A DNA stretch of 56,896 bases from Bacteroidales bacterium (GTDB lineage Bacteria; Bacteroidota; Bacteroidia; Bacteroidales; UBA932), in contig JAFPWX010000025.1 in the NCBI GenBank assembly GCA_017412645.1, positions 1-56,896 on the forward strand, read 5' to 3'. The notes under the pieces were generated by a model. It was not told the origin of the DNA and did not search any database. It saw nothing but the letters and a program-made list of their open reading frames with translations. Shown here one piece after another: positions 32,170 through 41,716 of this stretch (position 1 is its first letter; each line of letters opens with the position of its first letter). The position numbers and the translations under genes were made by a program.

Positions 32170-34983
32170 TCAATTTTCGCGTAGATACTGCGCCGTGAAG
32201 CCTTCGGATTTGGCTGCAAGGTCTTCCGGAGTGCCTTCGAACACTATCTCGCCACCTGCCGCTCCGGCATCGGGGCCGAGGTCTATCACCCAGTCGGCGG
32301 CACGGATTACGTCGGTATTGTGTTCCACCACCACTATACTGTGGCCCGCGTCGAGCAGGGCGTCAAAGCTCTTGAGCAGTTTCTCCACGTCGAAGAAATG
32401 CAGGCCAGTGGTGGGCTCGTCGAAGATAAAGAGTATATGCTCCGAAGACCGGCGGCCGCCCTCTCCGCTCATGGAGAGGAAGTAAGCGAGCTTGATTCGC
32501 TGGCTTTCTCCGCCCGAGAGGGTGCTGCTGCTCTGTCCGAGTTTGATGTATCCCAGACCCACGTCTACAAGGGGTTGCAGACGGGCAGCAATCTCCCTGG
32601 CCGCCTCTTCGGGACCGAGAGAGAAGAAGTCTATGGCCTCATCAACGCTCATGCTCAGGATATCGTCGATGTTCTTGCCGCGATAGCGCACCTCCAGGAT
32701 GTCGGGCTTGAAACGTTTTCCGCCGCATTCTTCGCATACCATGGTAACGTCGGCCATGAACTGCATCCCTATGGTAACCACGCCCTCGCCCTGGCATTCC
32801 GGGCAGCGGCCACCCTCCTGGTTGAAGGAGAAGAAAGACGGGCCGTAGCCGTTCACCTTGGCATACTGCTGTTCGGAAAGGAGTTTACGTATGAGGTCGT
32901 ACACCTTGAGATAGGTGACTGCGTTGCTGCGGGTACTGCGTCCGATAGGATTCTGGTCAACGTATTCCACTCGGGAGATGCGGTCGAGATTGCCGCCCAG
33001 GCCTTTGTGCGTGCCGGGAATCTCCCCTCCTTCGCCCATGTGACGCATGAGCGCCGGATAGAGTATGTCGCCCACGAGCGACGACTTGCCCGATCCGCTC
33101 ACACCGGTGACCACAGTGAGCGCCCGGAGCGGGAACTTCACGTCAATACCCTTCAGGTTATGCTCCATGGCTCCATCCACGCTTATGTAATAGTGCCACG
33201 GGCGTTTAGCCCTCTGGTAACGGGGCCTCTGATGGTAGACGTACTGCAGGGTAAGCGACTTGGAAGCGGCTGCCGGAGCCTTTGCTCCGAGCTTACCCTT
33301 GAAGACAACTTCGCCTCCGTTCACGCCCGCAAGGGGTCCCATGTCAATAAGCAAGTCTGCCGCCCGGATCACATTTTCGTCATGCTCCACCACTACGACC
33401 GTGTTGCCCAGGTCGCGCAGGCGCCGCAGCACTCCTATCAGCCGTTCAGTATCGCGCGGATGCAGCCCCACTGTGGGCTCGTCCAGGATGTACATACTGC
33501 CAACCAGAGAACTGCCGAGGGCCGTCACCAGATTGATTCTCTGGCTCTCGCCTCCGGACAGAGTATTGGTGGCCCGGCTCAGCGTCAGATACCCAAGTCC
33601 AACCTCGGAGATATATTGCAGACGGGAACGGATTTCCTTCAGGGGCTCGGCGGCTATGGTGCGTTCGTCTTCATTCAGCTGCAGACCGTCCACGAAGGGC
33701 AGCAGGTCTTCAACAGTCATGGATAGCCACTCATGGATGTTCTTTCCGCCCAGCTTCACGTAGAGGGCTTCGGGCCTGAGCCGGCTACCATGACAGGCAG
33801 TGCAGGCGGTTCGGCCGCTGAAACGGTTCTCCATGAAGCGGTACTGGACCTTGTAGCGCTGGGTGTGCACCCAGTCGAAGAATTCTTTTATGCCGACGAT
33901 GCTCTCGTCGTTTCCTGGCTCACTGTGACCGTTCCAGATGATGTCTTTTTCGCGTTCAGAGAGATTGCACCAGGGCACGAAAGGCCGTATGCCGTAATGG
34001 CCCGCCACATGCACCAGATGGTCCTTGAACCAGACCATCTTGTCGCCACGCCAGCATGCTATGGCTCCGTCGTATATGCTTTTGCTCTTGTCGGGGACAA
34101 CCAGGTCTTCGCTGATGCCGATTATCTTTCCCAGGCCGCCGCACTCCGGGCAGGCACCGAGAGGAGAATTGAAATTCAGAAGATATTCGTCCGGGCGGCG
34201 GAAAAGGATGCCGTCGCGCTCGAAGCGGGAACAGAAACTCCTCATGGATTCGCCGCAGACCACGGACATGTCTCCCCCGCCACGCTCGAAGGCATCGGCC
34301 ACGCTCCCGAGCAGACGGGTGCGAAGGTCCGGATCCGAGGCGATGTCGGCCGGGTTGTCCAGCTTCAGGCGGTCTATCAGCAGCATCGCCCCTTCCGGAT
34401 ACGATTTGCTGCTGAGCATATCCTCTATGTCGAGCGCACGGCCGTCCGCAAAAAGACGGGAGTAGCCCTGAGCCTTGAGCGAGAGCAGGAGCTCGATACG
34501 GTCGGCCCTGTCGTCCCAGCCTATGGGGGCTAGGATATAGAAGACCTTCTCGCCGCTCCCCTGCATATACGCCAGCACATCCTGCACCGTATCGGCGCTC
34601 ACTTCTTCGCCGCTCACGGGAGAGTAGGTGCGGCCGATACGGGAGAAGAGCAGCCGCAGGAGATCATAGATCTCAGTAGTGGTGCCAACCGTGCTGCGGG
34701 GATTCTTTACGGAAACCTTCTGCTCGATGGCGATTGCCGGAGGGATGCCGTCGATTTTGTCCACGTCCGGCTTGGACATGCGGCCCAGGAACTGTCGGGC
34801 GTAGGAGGATATACTCTGGGCGAAACGCCTCTGCCCTTCCGCATAGAGGGTGTCGAAAGCAAGGGAACTCTTTCCGCTACCGCTGATGCCGGTGACAACC
34901 ACCAGCGCCCCGCGCGGAATCTCCAGGTCGATGTTTTTGAGGTTATTGACCCTGGCGCCCTTTATTTCTATGCTTTCGGACAT
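32170..34983 (-). CDS. uvrA: Excinuclease ABC subunit A
   Basis: 937 residues. It has two ABC ATPase modules: Walker [14 protein letters not shown] near the N-terminus and [13 protein letters not shown] in the second half, two LSGGESQRI signatures and two DEPT(V/T)GLH Walker B regions. Zinc-binding Cys sets are visible ([26 protein letters not shown]). UvrA finds bulky DNA lesions and loads UvrB in nucleotide excision repair. It is a single gene with a -7 box 4 nt before its ATG. Confidence 0.98.
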   Translation of the reverse strand: MSESIEIKGARVNNLKNIDLEIPRGALVVVTGISGSGKSSLAFDTLYAEGQRRFAQSISSYARQFLGRMSKPDVDKIDGIPPAIAIEQKVSVKNPRSTVGTTTEIYDLLRLLFSRIGRTYSPVSGEEVSADTVQDVLAYMQGSGEKVFYILAPIGWDDRADRIELLLSLKAQGYSRLFADGRALDIEDMLSSKSYPEGAMLLIDRLKLDNPADIASDPDLRTRLLGSVADAFERGGGDMSVVCGESMRSFCSRFERDGILFRRPDEYLLNFNSPLGACPECGGLGKIIGISEDLVVPDKSKSIYDGAIACWRGDKMVWFKDHLVHVAGHYGIRPFVPWCNLSEREKDIIWNGHSEPGNDESIVGIKEFFDWVHTQRYKVQYRFMENRFSGRTACTACHGSRLRPEALYVKLGGKNIHEWLSMTVEDLLPFVDGLQLNEDERTIAAEPLKEIRSRLQYISEVGLGYLTLSRATNTLSGGESQRINLVTALGSSLVGSMYILDEPTVGLHPRDTERLIGVLRRLRDLGNTVVVVEHDENVIRAADLLIDMGPLAGVNGGEVVFKGKLGAKAPAAASKSLTLQYVYHQRPRYQRAKRPWHYYISVDGAMEHNLKGIDVKFPLRALTVVTGVSGSGKSSLVGDILYPALMRHMGEGGEIPGTHKGLGGNLDRISRVEYVDQNPIGRSTRSNAVTYLKVYDLIRKLLSEQQYAKVNGYGPSFFSFNQEGGRCPECQGEGVVTIGMQFMADVTMVCEECGGKRFKPDILEVRYRGKNIDDILSMSVDEAIDFFSLGPEEAAREIAARLQPLVDVGLGYIKLGQSSSTLSGGESQRIKLAYFLSMSGEGGRRSSEHILFIFDEPTTGLHFFDVEKLLKSFDALLDAGHSIVVVEHNTDVIRAADWVIDLGPDAGAAGGEIVFEGTPEDLAAKSEGFTAQYLREN

Positions 34984-34987
34984 TTCA

Positions 34988-34995
34988 CAAATATA
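34988..34995 (-). promoter_or_regulatory. -7 box of uvrA
   Basis: TATATTTG on the minus strand, 4 nt before the ATG, so the transcript should be nearly leaderless. I see neither a -33 match nor an obvious LexA-type site in the surrounding AT-rich DNA. Confidence 0.55.
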
Positions 34996-35025
34996 CTCAT
35001 TTTTCGGCCGAAAAAATTAAAAACA

Positions 35026-35056
35026 TTTGCAGGTTTGAAAAATATCCGTATATTTG
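35026..35056 (+). promoter_or_regulatory. Promoter of the tRNA-Asp gene
   Basis: TTTG (35026-35029), 19 nt, then TATATTTG (35049-35056). It lies 37 bp before the tRNA and on the opposite strand to uvrA, so the short gap is a divergent control region. Confidence 0.7.
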
Positions 35057-35093
35057 CATCCGCTTTTGACGGAAACCCGTCACAAAGCAACCC

Positions 35094-35167
35094 GGTGCGG
35101 TAGTTCAGTTGGTTAGAATGCCGGCCTGTCACGCCGGAGGTCGAGAGTTCGAGCCTCTTCCGCACCG
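35094..35167 (+). tRNA. tRNA-Asp (GTC)
   Basis: The cloverleaf is complete in 74 nt: acceptor stem GGTGCGG with CCGCACC, D arm GTTC/GAAT, anticodon arm CCGGC-CTGTCAC-GCCGG with anticodon GTC, T arm GAGAG-TTCGAGC-CTCTT, and discriminator G as expected for tRNA-Asp. The 3' CCA is not encoded. Confidence 0.97.
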
Positions 35168-35169
35168 CA

Positions 35170-35200
35170 AAAAACCCCAGGAGAAATCCCGGGGGTTTTT
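35170..35200. terminator. Terminator between tRNA-Asp and the metal ATPase gene
   Basis: AAAAACCCC and GGGGGTTTTT arms enclose AGGAGAAATCCC, which can pair further (GG/CC). The A- and T-tracts on both sides let it work in both directions, for the tRNA and for the convergent ATPase gene that ends at 35205. Confidence 0.8.
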
Positions 35201-35204
35201 CGTT

Positions 35205-37133
35205 TTATTTCCTGATCACCATGGCGCGGATGGCGTTTAGCACTGCGAGTATCATCACTCCCACGTCAGCGAAGATGGCCAGCCACATATTGGCGATTCC
35301 AAGCGCTCCCAGAATAAGGCAGACGCCCTTGATTCCCAGCGCCATGACGATGTTTTCCCGAACAATGCGCAAAGTCTTCCGGGAGATGCGTATGGCGGTG
35401 GCGATCTTGAGCGGACTGTCGTCCATGAGCACTATGTCGGCCGCCTCTATAGCGGCATCGCTCCCCGCTCCGCCCATAGCTATGCCGATATCGGCCCTGG
35501 AGAGCACCGGAGCGTCGTTGATGCCGTCACCCACGAAGGCGATGCGCTCGCCCTCCGACTTTGCGGCCAGCATCTCCTCCACCCTTGCCACCTTGTCGGC
35601 CGGCAGGAGCTCGGCGTAAACCTCGTCCACACCAAGCACTCCGGCCATCTGGTCGGCAACGTCGCGGGAGTCTCCGGTGAGCATGACGGTACGCTGCACG
35701 CCGCAGGCCTTTAGAGCGCCCACCACCTCCTCCGCATGGGGCTTGAGCATGTCGCCCAGCACTATATGTCCGGCGTAATGTCCGTCCACGGCCACGTGTA
35801 CTATGGTTCCGGCGGTGCCGCAGTGACAGTATTCCAGCCCAAGGCTGGCCATGAGCTTTTCATTCCCCACCGCCACCTTGCGGCCGTCGATAAGGGCGGT
35901 AATGCCGAGACCGGCCAGCTCCTGGATATCGCTGATGCGTTTGTGGTCTATCTCCTGCCCATAGGCTTTGCGAAGCGTCTTGCTGATGGGGTGCGAAGAG
36001 GCGCACTCTGCTATTGCCGCCAGTTCCGTGATAAGGCGTTTCTCATTCTCGTCCGTTTCCACATGGTCGTGAATGTCGTGCATGGCGGACACTTCGAATA
36101 CTCCGAGCGTGAGCGTGCCGGTCTTGTCCATCACCACTGTGCGCACCTTGGAGAGGTTCTCCAGGATATTGGCGCCCTTAACCAGGATGCCTTCGCGGCT
36201 GGCACCGCCTATTCCGGCGAAGAACGACAGCGGAATACTGATTACCAGAGCGCACGGGCAGCTGATCACAAGGAAGGTGAGGGCCCTGTAGATCCATTCG
36301 TTCCACATCGGGTCCATTCCCGGTATGAGCAGCCTCACCAGCGGAGGCAGCAGCGCAAGCGCCAGGGCGGCTCCCACCACTGCGGGAGTGTACACACGGG
36401 CAAAGCGGGTGATGAAATCTTCGGAGCGCGATTTGTGCGAGGCGCTGTCTTCCACCAGCTCAAGTATCTTGGAAACTGTGGACTCCCCGAATTCAGCCGT
36501 GGTGCGAAGGGAAAGCACGCCGGTGAGGTTGATGCTGCCACTGAGCACGGTATCGCCTTGTCTGACGTCAAGAGGAAGGGATTCACCCGTGAGTGCGGCG
36601 GTATTGAGGGACGATGTGCCGTCCACGACGACAGCGTCGATAGGCACCCTTTCGCCCGGCAGCACCACTATCGTGGCACCCACCTCAACGTCGTCCGGGT
36701 CCACCTTTTCGAGCGAACCGTCTTCCCGGGGGATATTGGCATAGTCGGGACGGATATCCATGAGGGCGCTGATGCTCCGACGGCTGCGGCCTACCGCGTA
36801 ACTCTGGAAGAACTCCCCTATCTGGTAGAACAGCATTACGGAGATGGCCTCCAGATAGTCGCCGCTCCGCTCATAAAGGGCGAGGCCGAAGGCGCCGGCG
36901 GTTGCCACCACCATGAGGAAGTTTTCGTCGAAGACGCGGCGGTTGCCTATTCCGAGCACGGCCTTACGCACTATGTCCCAGCCGATAATCGCGTATACTA
37001 CGAGGTAATATAGGATACCCTTGCCAATGCCGCCGAGGGGCAGCACTGTTACGTCGGGCAGCAGTGCGAGCGTTGCGGTGAGCACTGCTGCCACCACGAT
37101 GCGCACGAGCATATTTTTCTGCTTCGATGTCAT
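35205..37133 (-). CDS. Heavy-metal P1B-type ATPase without a metal-binding domain
   Basis: 642 residues. P-type landmarks: TGES at 182-185, the transport motif CPC at 292-294 in SCPCALV, the phosphorylation site DKTGT with Asp336, the HP pair at 381-382 (SSHPIS), and GDGINDAPVL. CPC plus the sequence around it fits the Zn/Cd/Pb-type exporters. The usual N-terminal HMA domain is absent; instead an independent HMA protein is encoded directly upstream, with adjoining stop and start. A His/Asp-rich stretch (MHDIHDHVETDENE, about 351-364) in the soluble domain might bind metal. The exporter acts in the inner membrane. Confidence 0.94.
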   Translation of the reverse strand: MTSKQKNMLVRIVVAAVLTATLALLPDVTVLPLGGIGKGILYYLVVYAIIGWDIVRKAVLGIGNRRVFDENFLMVVATAGAFGLALYERSGDYLEAISVMLFYQIGEFFQSYAVGRSRRSISALMDIRPDYANIPREDGSLEKVDPDDVEVGATIVVLPGERVPIDAVVVDGTSSLNTAALTGESLPLDVRQGDTVLSGSINLTGVLSLRTTAEFGESTVSKILELVEDSASHKSRSEDFITRFARVYTPAVVGAALALALLPPLVRLLIPGMDPMWNEWIYRALTFLVISCPCALVISIPLSFFAGIGGASREGILVKGANILENLSKVRTVVMDKTGTLTLGVFEVSAMHDIHDHVETDENEKRLITELAAIAECASSHPISKTLRKAYGQEIDHKRISDIQELAGLGITALIDGRKVAVGNEKLMASLGLEYCHCGTAGTIVHVAVDGHYAGHIVLGDMLKPHAEEVVGALKACGVQRTVMLTGDSRDVADQMAGVLGVDEVYAELLPADKVARVEEMLAAKSEGERIAFVGDGINDAPVLSRADIGIAMGGAGSDAAIEAADIVLMDDSPLKIATAIRISRKTLRIVRENIVMALGIKGVCLILGALGIANMWLAIFADVGVMILAVLNAIRAMVIRK

Positions 37134-37352
37134 TTAGTCGAGGATTTCGAAGTCGGGTTCCACCTTTTTGGCAGCTTTGAGAGCGGCGGCCATCACGGCC
37201 TCGGGATCCGATCCCTCTTCAAATTCCACCTTCATTTTCTGCGTCATGAATACTACGGCGGCATCTTTAACTCCAGCCACCTTCTTAACCTCCTCTTCTA
37301 CCAGGTTGGCGCAATTGGCGCAGTCAACTTCTATTTTGTAAGTCTTTTTCAT
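37134..37352 (-). CDS. Small HMA-domain metal-binding protein
   Basis: 72 residues, one ferredoxin-like HMA fold. The metal-binding CxxC is Cys11-Ala-Asn-Cys14 (DCANCANLVEEEV). Its stop immediately precedes the ATPase ATG, so it almost certainly delivers metal to that pump or acts as its detached regulatory domain. The CANC loop lacks the Met usual in copper chaperones, which fits Zn/Cd. A -7 box (37372-37379) and a palindrome (37395-37408) lie upstream. Confidence 0.93.
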   Translation of the reverse strand: MKKTYKIEVDCANCANLVEEEVKKVAGVKDAAVVFMTQKMKVEFEEGSDPEAVMAAALKAAKKVEPDFEILD

Positions 37353-37371
37353 ATCAGTATGTTTGGTTCCG

Positions 37372-37408
37372 CAAAGATACTCATTCCGCGCGTATTGGTA
37401 ACTACCAA
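37372..37408 (-). promoter_or_regulatory. Control region of the metal operon
   Basis: TATCTTTG (37372-37379, minus strand) is 19 nt before the HMA ATG. Upstream is the perfect palindrome TTGGTA-AC-TACCAA (37395-37408), at the place where a metal-responsive repressor could bind. No regulator gene is adjacent. Confidence 0.5.
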
Positions 37409-37443
37409 ATAGTAGTGAGGTAACAATGGCGCGCGTTTTTTCT

Positions 37444-37451
37444 TATATTTG
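37444..37451 (+). promoter_or_regulatory. -7 box of the E2-like gene
   Basis: TATATTTG, 25 nt before the ATG at 37477. The -33 region lacks a clear TTTG. The gene is divergent from the metal operon, so the palindrome at 37395-37408 is shared by both. Confidence 0.5.
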
Positions 37452-37476
37452 TAGCCACTAAAGCCTTAACCTTATT

Positions 37477-38361
37477 ATGCAAGAACGCAAGAGAAGATGG
37501 GGAGACAGGTGGGATGCCTACCGTCTCCGTGGTCTTGACCCTGTGCACGTGATGATGCCGTATATGTTCGGCGACCGTACCTCCAACGAGGCTGTGCTGG
37601 GAGAAGTCATGGACCTTACCGAAGTGGACAAGTACCTCGCGAAGAAAAACGCGCAGAATCCCGAATTCAAGTACACCTGGTTCCATTTCATCACAGCAGC
37701 AATCTCCAAAGCCATACTGCTCCGTCCCAAGATGAACTATTTCATCGCCGGCGGGCGTTATTATGAGCGCAAGAAGATACAGGTAGCTTTCAACGTGAAG
37801 CGTCAGTTCTCCGACGAAGCTGAGGAATCCATGGCCAAGTTCGTCCTGGATCCCGAGGGCGGCTCCCCCATGGAACAGGTACACGACTACGTGCACAAGT
37901 TCGTCACGAAGGTCCGCAAGGAGAACCAAAACGTGGGCGTGGACGACATGCTCAAGTTCCTCAGCCATCTTCCCCGCTTTGCATGGCGCATCATGAGCTG
38001 GGCGCTCAAGCGCATGGAATACTATGGCATCTACCCGAAGAGTCTCGCAATGGACGACCCCTGCTATTCCAGCGCCTACCTCACCAATCTGGGCAGCATC
38101 AAGATGAACGCCGACTATCATCACCTCTTCAACTGGGGCACCATCTCATTCTTCGTTACCATAGGAGAAAAGAAACTCAGGCCCTATTTCAAGGAAGACG
38201 GCAGCTATGAGATGCGCAACACCATAAAACTCGGACTCACCATCGACGAACGCATAGCGGACGGCTACTATTTCGCAAAGACGCTTCGCCTCGTGCGCAA
38301 GATCTTCCAGAATCCCGAGCTCCTGGACGCCCCCGCGGCAACACCTATCGCCATCGAATAA
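37477..38361 (+). CDS. Stand-alone E2-like acyltransferase domain, catalytic His replaced
   Basis: 294 residues that correspond only to the catalytic domain of 2-oxoacid dehydrogenase E2/chloramphenicol acetyltransferase-like enzymes; there is no lipoyl or peripheral-binding domain. Recognisable pieces are KYTWFHFITAAISKAILLRP and SSAYLTNLGSIKM. The motif expected to be DHRxxDG reads DERIADG at 257-263, so the catalytic His is Glu258. It may be an acyltransferase with altered chemistry or a non-catalytic partner. An acyl-CoA ligase gene starts 13 bp later, which suggests that the two handle the same acyl group. Confidence 0.8.
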   Translation: MQERKRRWGDRWDAYRLRGLDPVHVMMPYMFGDRTSNEAVLGEVMDLTEVDKYLAKKNAQNPEFKYTWFHFITAAISKAILLRPKMNYFIAGGRYYERKKIQVAFNVKRQFSDEAEESMAKFVLDPEGGSPMEQVHDYVHKFVTKVRKENQNVGVDDMLKFLSHLPRFAWRIMSWALKRMEYYGIYPKSLAMDDPCYSSAYLTNLGSIKMNADYHHLFNWGTISFFVTIGEKKLRPYFKEDGSYEMRNTIKLGLTIDERIADGYYFAKTLRLVRKIFQNPELLDAPAATPIAIE

Positions 38362-38374
38362 CCTAAATTCAAAA

Positions 38375-40093
38375 ATGAAATACAAACTCGACAATGTGTC
38401 CACCCCTTGGCTTGACAGCTATGGGGAGGTGGCTCCCAATCTCGATTACAGCGAAAAAACCATATCCGCAGCGGTACTCGACACGGCCGCAGTTGAAAAG
38501 GACTTCCCAGCCCTCACCTTCATGGGAAAGCCCACGTCGTACACCCGCCTGGCAACAGAAATCGACCGTGTGGCCAGGAGCTTCCATGCCCTGGGAGTGC
38601 GTCCCGGACAGAGGGTGCTGGTGTGCCTCCCCAACGTTCCCCAGGCCGTCTTCTGTCTGTACGGACTGAACCGCATAGGGGCAATCCCGACCATGGTGCA
38701 TCCACTGTCGGCCGTTTCTGAACTGGCTTTCTACATGAAGGAGGCGGACTGCAGCATCGCGGTTACCCTGGACCAGTTCTACGGCAAGTTCCTTCGCGTG
38801 AAGGAGCAGCGTCCCATCGAGAAACTCATAGTCTGCCGTGTGTCCGACGAACTGCCATTCCCGCTTTCAATCGCCCAGAAACTCTTCACCGAAAGCAAAT
38901 TCCCCAAGGTTTCCGGAGCGAACGACATAGTGTGGAGCGATTTCATGAAGATGGGAGAATCCGTAACCGATGGCTACGTTGCGAAGAAAGACTACCGCAC
39001 AGAGGCCGTCGTGCTCTTCTCGGGCGGCACCACCGGCACCACCAAGGGCATCATGCTGAGCGACCTCAACTTCAATGCCCTGGCCTGGCAGACGGCCAGC
39101 ATGGCCAACGAGGAGGTCCACCATGCCAAGATGCTCGCGGCCATGCCGGTGTTCCACGGCTTCGGTCTTGGGGTGTGCATCCACACCCTCATGTTCATCG
39201 GCGGCACCTCCATCCTGGTGCCCCGCTTCAACGTGAAGAGCTACGCGAAGCTCATCCGCAAAACCCAGCCCAATTTTATCGCCGGCGTGCCCACCTTGTT
39301 CGAAGCCATCACCCGCAACCGTTATCTCGACGGAGCCGACCTGAGCTGTCTGCGCGGCGTATTCTCCGGAGGAGACTCGCTCACCATCGAGCTCAAGAAA
39401 AAGTTCGACGCCTTCCTGAAGGAACATAAAGCCCGTGTGCGCGTCCGCGAGGGTTACGGCACCACCGAGTGCGTCACCGCCTGCTGTCTCACTCCCTACA
39501 ACAAGGAAAAAGAGGGCTCCATCGGCATCCCGTTCCCGGACACTTACTTCAAGATCTGCAAACCCGGCACCCAGGAAGAACTGCCGTACGGCGAAGAAGG
39601 CGAGATCTGCCTCACCGGTCCTTCCATGATGCTCGGTTACATCGGCCACGAAGAAGAGAATGCCCAGACGCTCCAGAAGCATCCCGACGGCCATGTCTGG
39701 CTGCATACCGGCGACCTCGGAAAGATGGACGACGAGGGCTTCGTATACTTCCGCCAGAGAATCAAGAGAATGATAGTCACCAGCGGTTACAACGTGTATC
39801 CTTCGCAGCTGGAGAACATCATCGAAGGCCATCCGGCCGTTCAGCGCAGCTGCGTCATCGGCATTCCGGATTCCCTGAAGATGCAGAGGGTAAAGGCATT
39901 TGTCGTACTGCGCGACGGCTATACGGCCGACGACGCCGTGCGCGAATCGATCCTCGCCCACTGCAAGGCCCACATCGCGAAATACGCGCTCCCCTCGGAA
40001 ATCGAGTTCCGGGAGTCCCTGCCTACCACCCTGGTCGGCAAGGTGGCCTATACGGTGCTTGAAAAGGAAGAGGCGGAAAAAAGGGTAGCCTAA
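38375..40093 (+). CDS. AMP-forming acyl-CoA synthetase
   Basis: 572 residues of the ANL superfamily. The P-loop-like motif SGGTTGTTKGIMLS, the GYGTTEC adenine site, and the hinge region LHTGDLGKMDDEGF with RIKRMIVTSGYNVYPSQLE are all present, and the C-terminal Lys for adenylation lies in LVGKVAYTVLE. It activates a carboxylic acid as acyl-AMP and then acyl-CoA; medium- or long-chain fatty acids are likely but unproven. It is probably in one operon with the E2-like gene, and its stop overlaps the convergent transporter gene by 4 bp. Confidence 0.94.
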   Translation: MKYKLDNVSTPWLDSYGEVAPNLDYSEKTISAAVLDTAAVEKDFPALTFMGKPTSYTRLATEIDRVARSFHALGVRPGQRVLVCLPNVPQAVFCLYGLNRIGAIPTMVHPLSAVSELAFYMKEADCSIAVTLDQFYGKFLRVKEQRPIEKLIVCRVSDELPFPLSIAQKLFTESKFPKVSGANDIVWSDFMKMGESVTDGYVAKKDYRTEAVVLFSGGTTGTTKGIMLSDLNFNALAWQTASMANEEVHHAKMLAAMPVFHGFGLGVCIHTLMFIGGTSILVPRFNVKSYAKLIRKTQPNFIAGVPTLFEAITRNRYLDGADLSCLRGVFSGGDSLTIELKKKFDAFLKEHKARVRVREGYGTTECVTACCLTPYNKEKEGSIGIPFPDTYFKICKPGTQEELPYGEEGEICLTGPSMMLGYIGHEEENAQTLQKHPDGHVWLHTGDLGKMDDEGFVYFRQRIKRMIVTSGYNVYPSQLENIIEGHPAVQRSCVIGIPDSLKMQRVKAFVVLRDGYTADDAVRESILAHCKAHIAKYALPSEIEFRESLPTTLVGKVAYTVLEKEEAEKRVA

Positions 40094-41025
40094 AGCAGGA
40101 AGAACAGCGAAACGCCTGCGACCGATACAAGGGCGCCGATGAGGCTGCGCCATGTGAGCTTTTCCCCGAACATCCAGTGCGAGGGAAGAATGAGAAGAAT
40201 GGGCGTGAGCGCCTGCAGGGTGCTGGCGATGCCGGCTGCGGTGTAGCGGAGCGCCATCAGTGAGAAGCCCACGCCCACCACCGGGCCGAAGATCACCACG
40301 ATAACCAGGGACAGCATGGACTTGCGGTCGCGCGTTGCGGCGAGCACCTGCGGCATACGCCTGCTGACGACCATCATGAAAAGAGCCGCCAGGAAGCCGG
40401 AGATGCAGCGTATCATATTGGCGCTGAACGGAATAACCGGAGCCACGCTCTCCACCACATCCGCCGGTATTTCCGTCATGTAACGACTCAGCGCGATTCC
40501 GCTGATAACCAGTCCGAAACCCTGGCACACCGCAGCCGCTATCCCGAGCAACACACCCTTCAACGGAATCTGAAGACGAACCTTGTGCCGCTCCCCTTGC
40601 CCGAGCACGGTGATTCCGATACCGATGAGGGTGATTCCCATAGCGAGGAGGCTCTTCCAGCCGAGCTGCTGCCCCATGAGTATCCAGCCAAATAGCGCGG
40701 CTGAGGCCGGAGCCAGGGTCTGGAACAGCTGGGTGGTGCGGGCTCCTATCAGCACATAGCTCCGCAGAAGGCAGAGATCGCCGAGGAAGAATCCGATGAA
40801 GCCGCTGAGGGCCAGCAGCCCCCATGTACCCGCACCGGCATATACAGGCCAGGGCCTCCCCAGGAACAACCAGCACATCACCGCATACATGAGCACAGAT
40901 AGCGCCATCCGCCACAGGTTCATGACGGATGCACCGAGCCGTTTGCTGCTGTATTCGCTCCAGAGTGAACCGATAGTCCAGCATATAGCTACTCCTATGG
41001 ATATTATTTCTCCCAGGTACGCCAA
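40090..41025 (-). CDS. DMT-superfamily (EamA-like) transporter
   Basis: 311 residues from a TTG at 41025 (MAYLGEIISIGVAICWTIGS); the longer frame upstream would run through the divergent promoter region. About ten hydrophobic helices in two EamA-like halves are visible, the second ending in TLQALTPILLILPSHWMFGEKLTWR and a final helix to LFFLL. Drug/metabolite transporters export or import small metabolites; the substrate is unknown. A TATATTTG box (41034-41041, minus strand) lies 8 nt before this TTG. Confidence 0.85.
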   Translation of the reverse strand: MAYLGEIISIGVAICWTIGSLWSEYSSKRLGASVMNLWRMALSVLMYAVMCWLFLGRPWPVYAGAGTWGLLALSGFIGFFLGDLCLLRSYVLIGARTTQLFQTLAPASAALFGWILMGQQLGWKSLLAMGITLIGIGITVLGQGERHKVRLQIPLKGVLLGIAAAVCQGFGLVISGIALSRYMTEIPADVVESVAPVIPFSANMIRCISGFLAALFMMVVSRRMPQVLAATRDRKSMLSLVIVVIFGPVVGVGFSLMALRYTAAGIASTLQALTPILLILPSHWMFGEKLTWRSLIGALVSVAGVSLFFLL

Positions 41026-41052
41026 AACGGATGCAAATATAGCATTATTTGC

Positions 41053-41084
41053 TTTGCAAAAACGGAGAGTTTTTAGTAATTTTG
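41053..41084 (+). promoter_or_regulatory. Promoter of the V-type ATPase operon
   Basis: TTTG (41053-41056), 20 nt, then TAATTTTG (41077-41084), with a 32-nt leader to the ATG at 41117. It is interleaved with the divergent transporter promoter. Confidence 0.75.
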
Positions 41085-41116
41085 TCAAATATAGACGAAC
41101 TATAACCAAGCTCCAT

Positions 41117-41716
41117 ATGCAAGACAAATTACAGGAACTCACGGAAAAGCTTTACAATGAGGGTCTTTCCAAAGGAAAAGAAGAAGGAGAGCGCCTTCTC
41201 GAACAGGCCAGGAAAGAGGCTGCAGCCATCGTAGCCAAGGCTAAAGACGACGCGGCAGCCATCACGGCAAAGGCGGAAAAAGACGCCGGAGACCTCCGCT
41301 CCAAAGCCGAGTCTGACATCCGCATGGCATCCACCCAGGCCCTTCAGGCCACAAGGAAAGACATTGAGAACCTGCTCACCGGAAAACTGGCGGACGCTTC
41401 CACTCTGGAAGATCCCGCCTTCCTGAAAGAGATAATCAAGTCGGTGGCCCAGAAGTTCGACGCCCAGCAGGCGCAGGACCTCTCCCTGGTTCTCCCCGAA
41501 AAGCTCCGTTCGGAGCTGGAGCCCTGGGTTGCCGGCGAGCTTCGCAAAACCCTTGCACACGAAGTGCAGGCCAGTTTCAGCAAAAAGGTCGCGGGCGGCT
41601 TCAGCATCGGTCCGGCCAGCGGCGGCTGGTTCGTAAACCTTACGGAGGAAACCTTCAAGGCTCTTCTCGCCGAGTATCTTCGCCCCGTTACCCGCAAGCT
41701 CCTCTTCGGTGAATAA
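41117..41716 (+). CDS. V-type ATP synthase subunit E
   Basis: 199 residues from MQDKLQELTEKLYNEG. Residues 1-110 are a long Ala/Lys/Glu-rich coiled coil (RKEAAAIVAKAKDDAAAITA), the peripheral-stalk helix; the rest is the globular head that clasps the A/B hexamer. A longer upstream frame would cross the promoter. It is the first gene of the operon, and the DUF2764 gene begins 8 bp before its stop. Confidence 0.92.
   Translation: MQDKLQELTEKLYNEGLSKGKEEGERLLEQARKEAAAIVAKAKDDAAAITAKAEKDAGDLRSKAESDIRMASTQALQATRKDIENLLTGKLADASTLEDPAFLKEIIKSVAQKFDAQQAQDLSLVLPEKLRSELEPWVAGELRKTLAHEVQASFSKKVAGGFSIGPASGGWFVNLTEETFKALLAEYLRPVTRKLLFGE

Noticed and set aside
38867-40984. Minus-strand ORF of 705 codons opposite the acyl-CoA ligase and across the transporter
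   Set aside because: Both underlying genes have complete family motifs in other frames; this one shows none.
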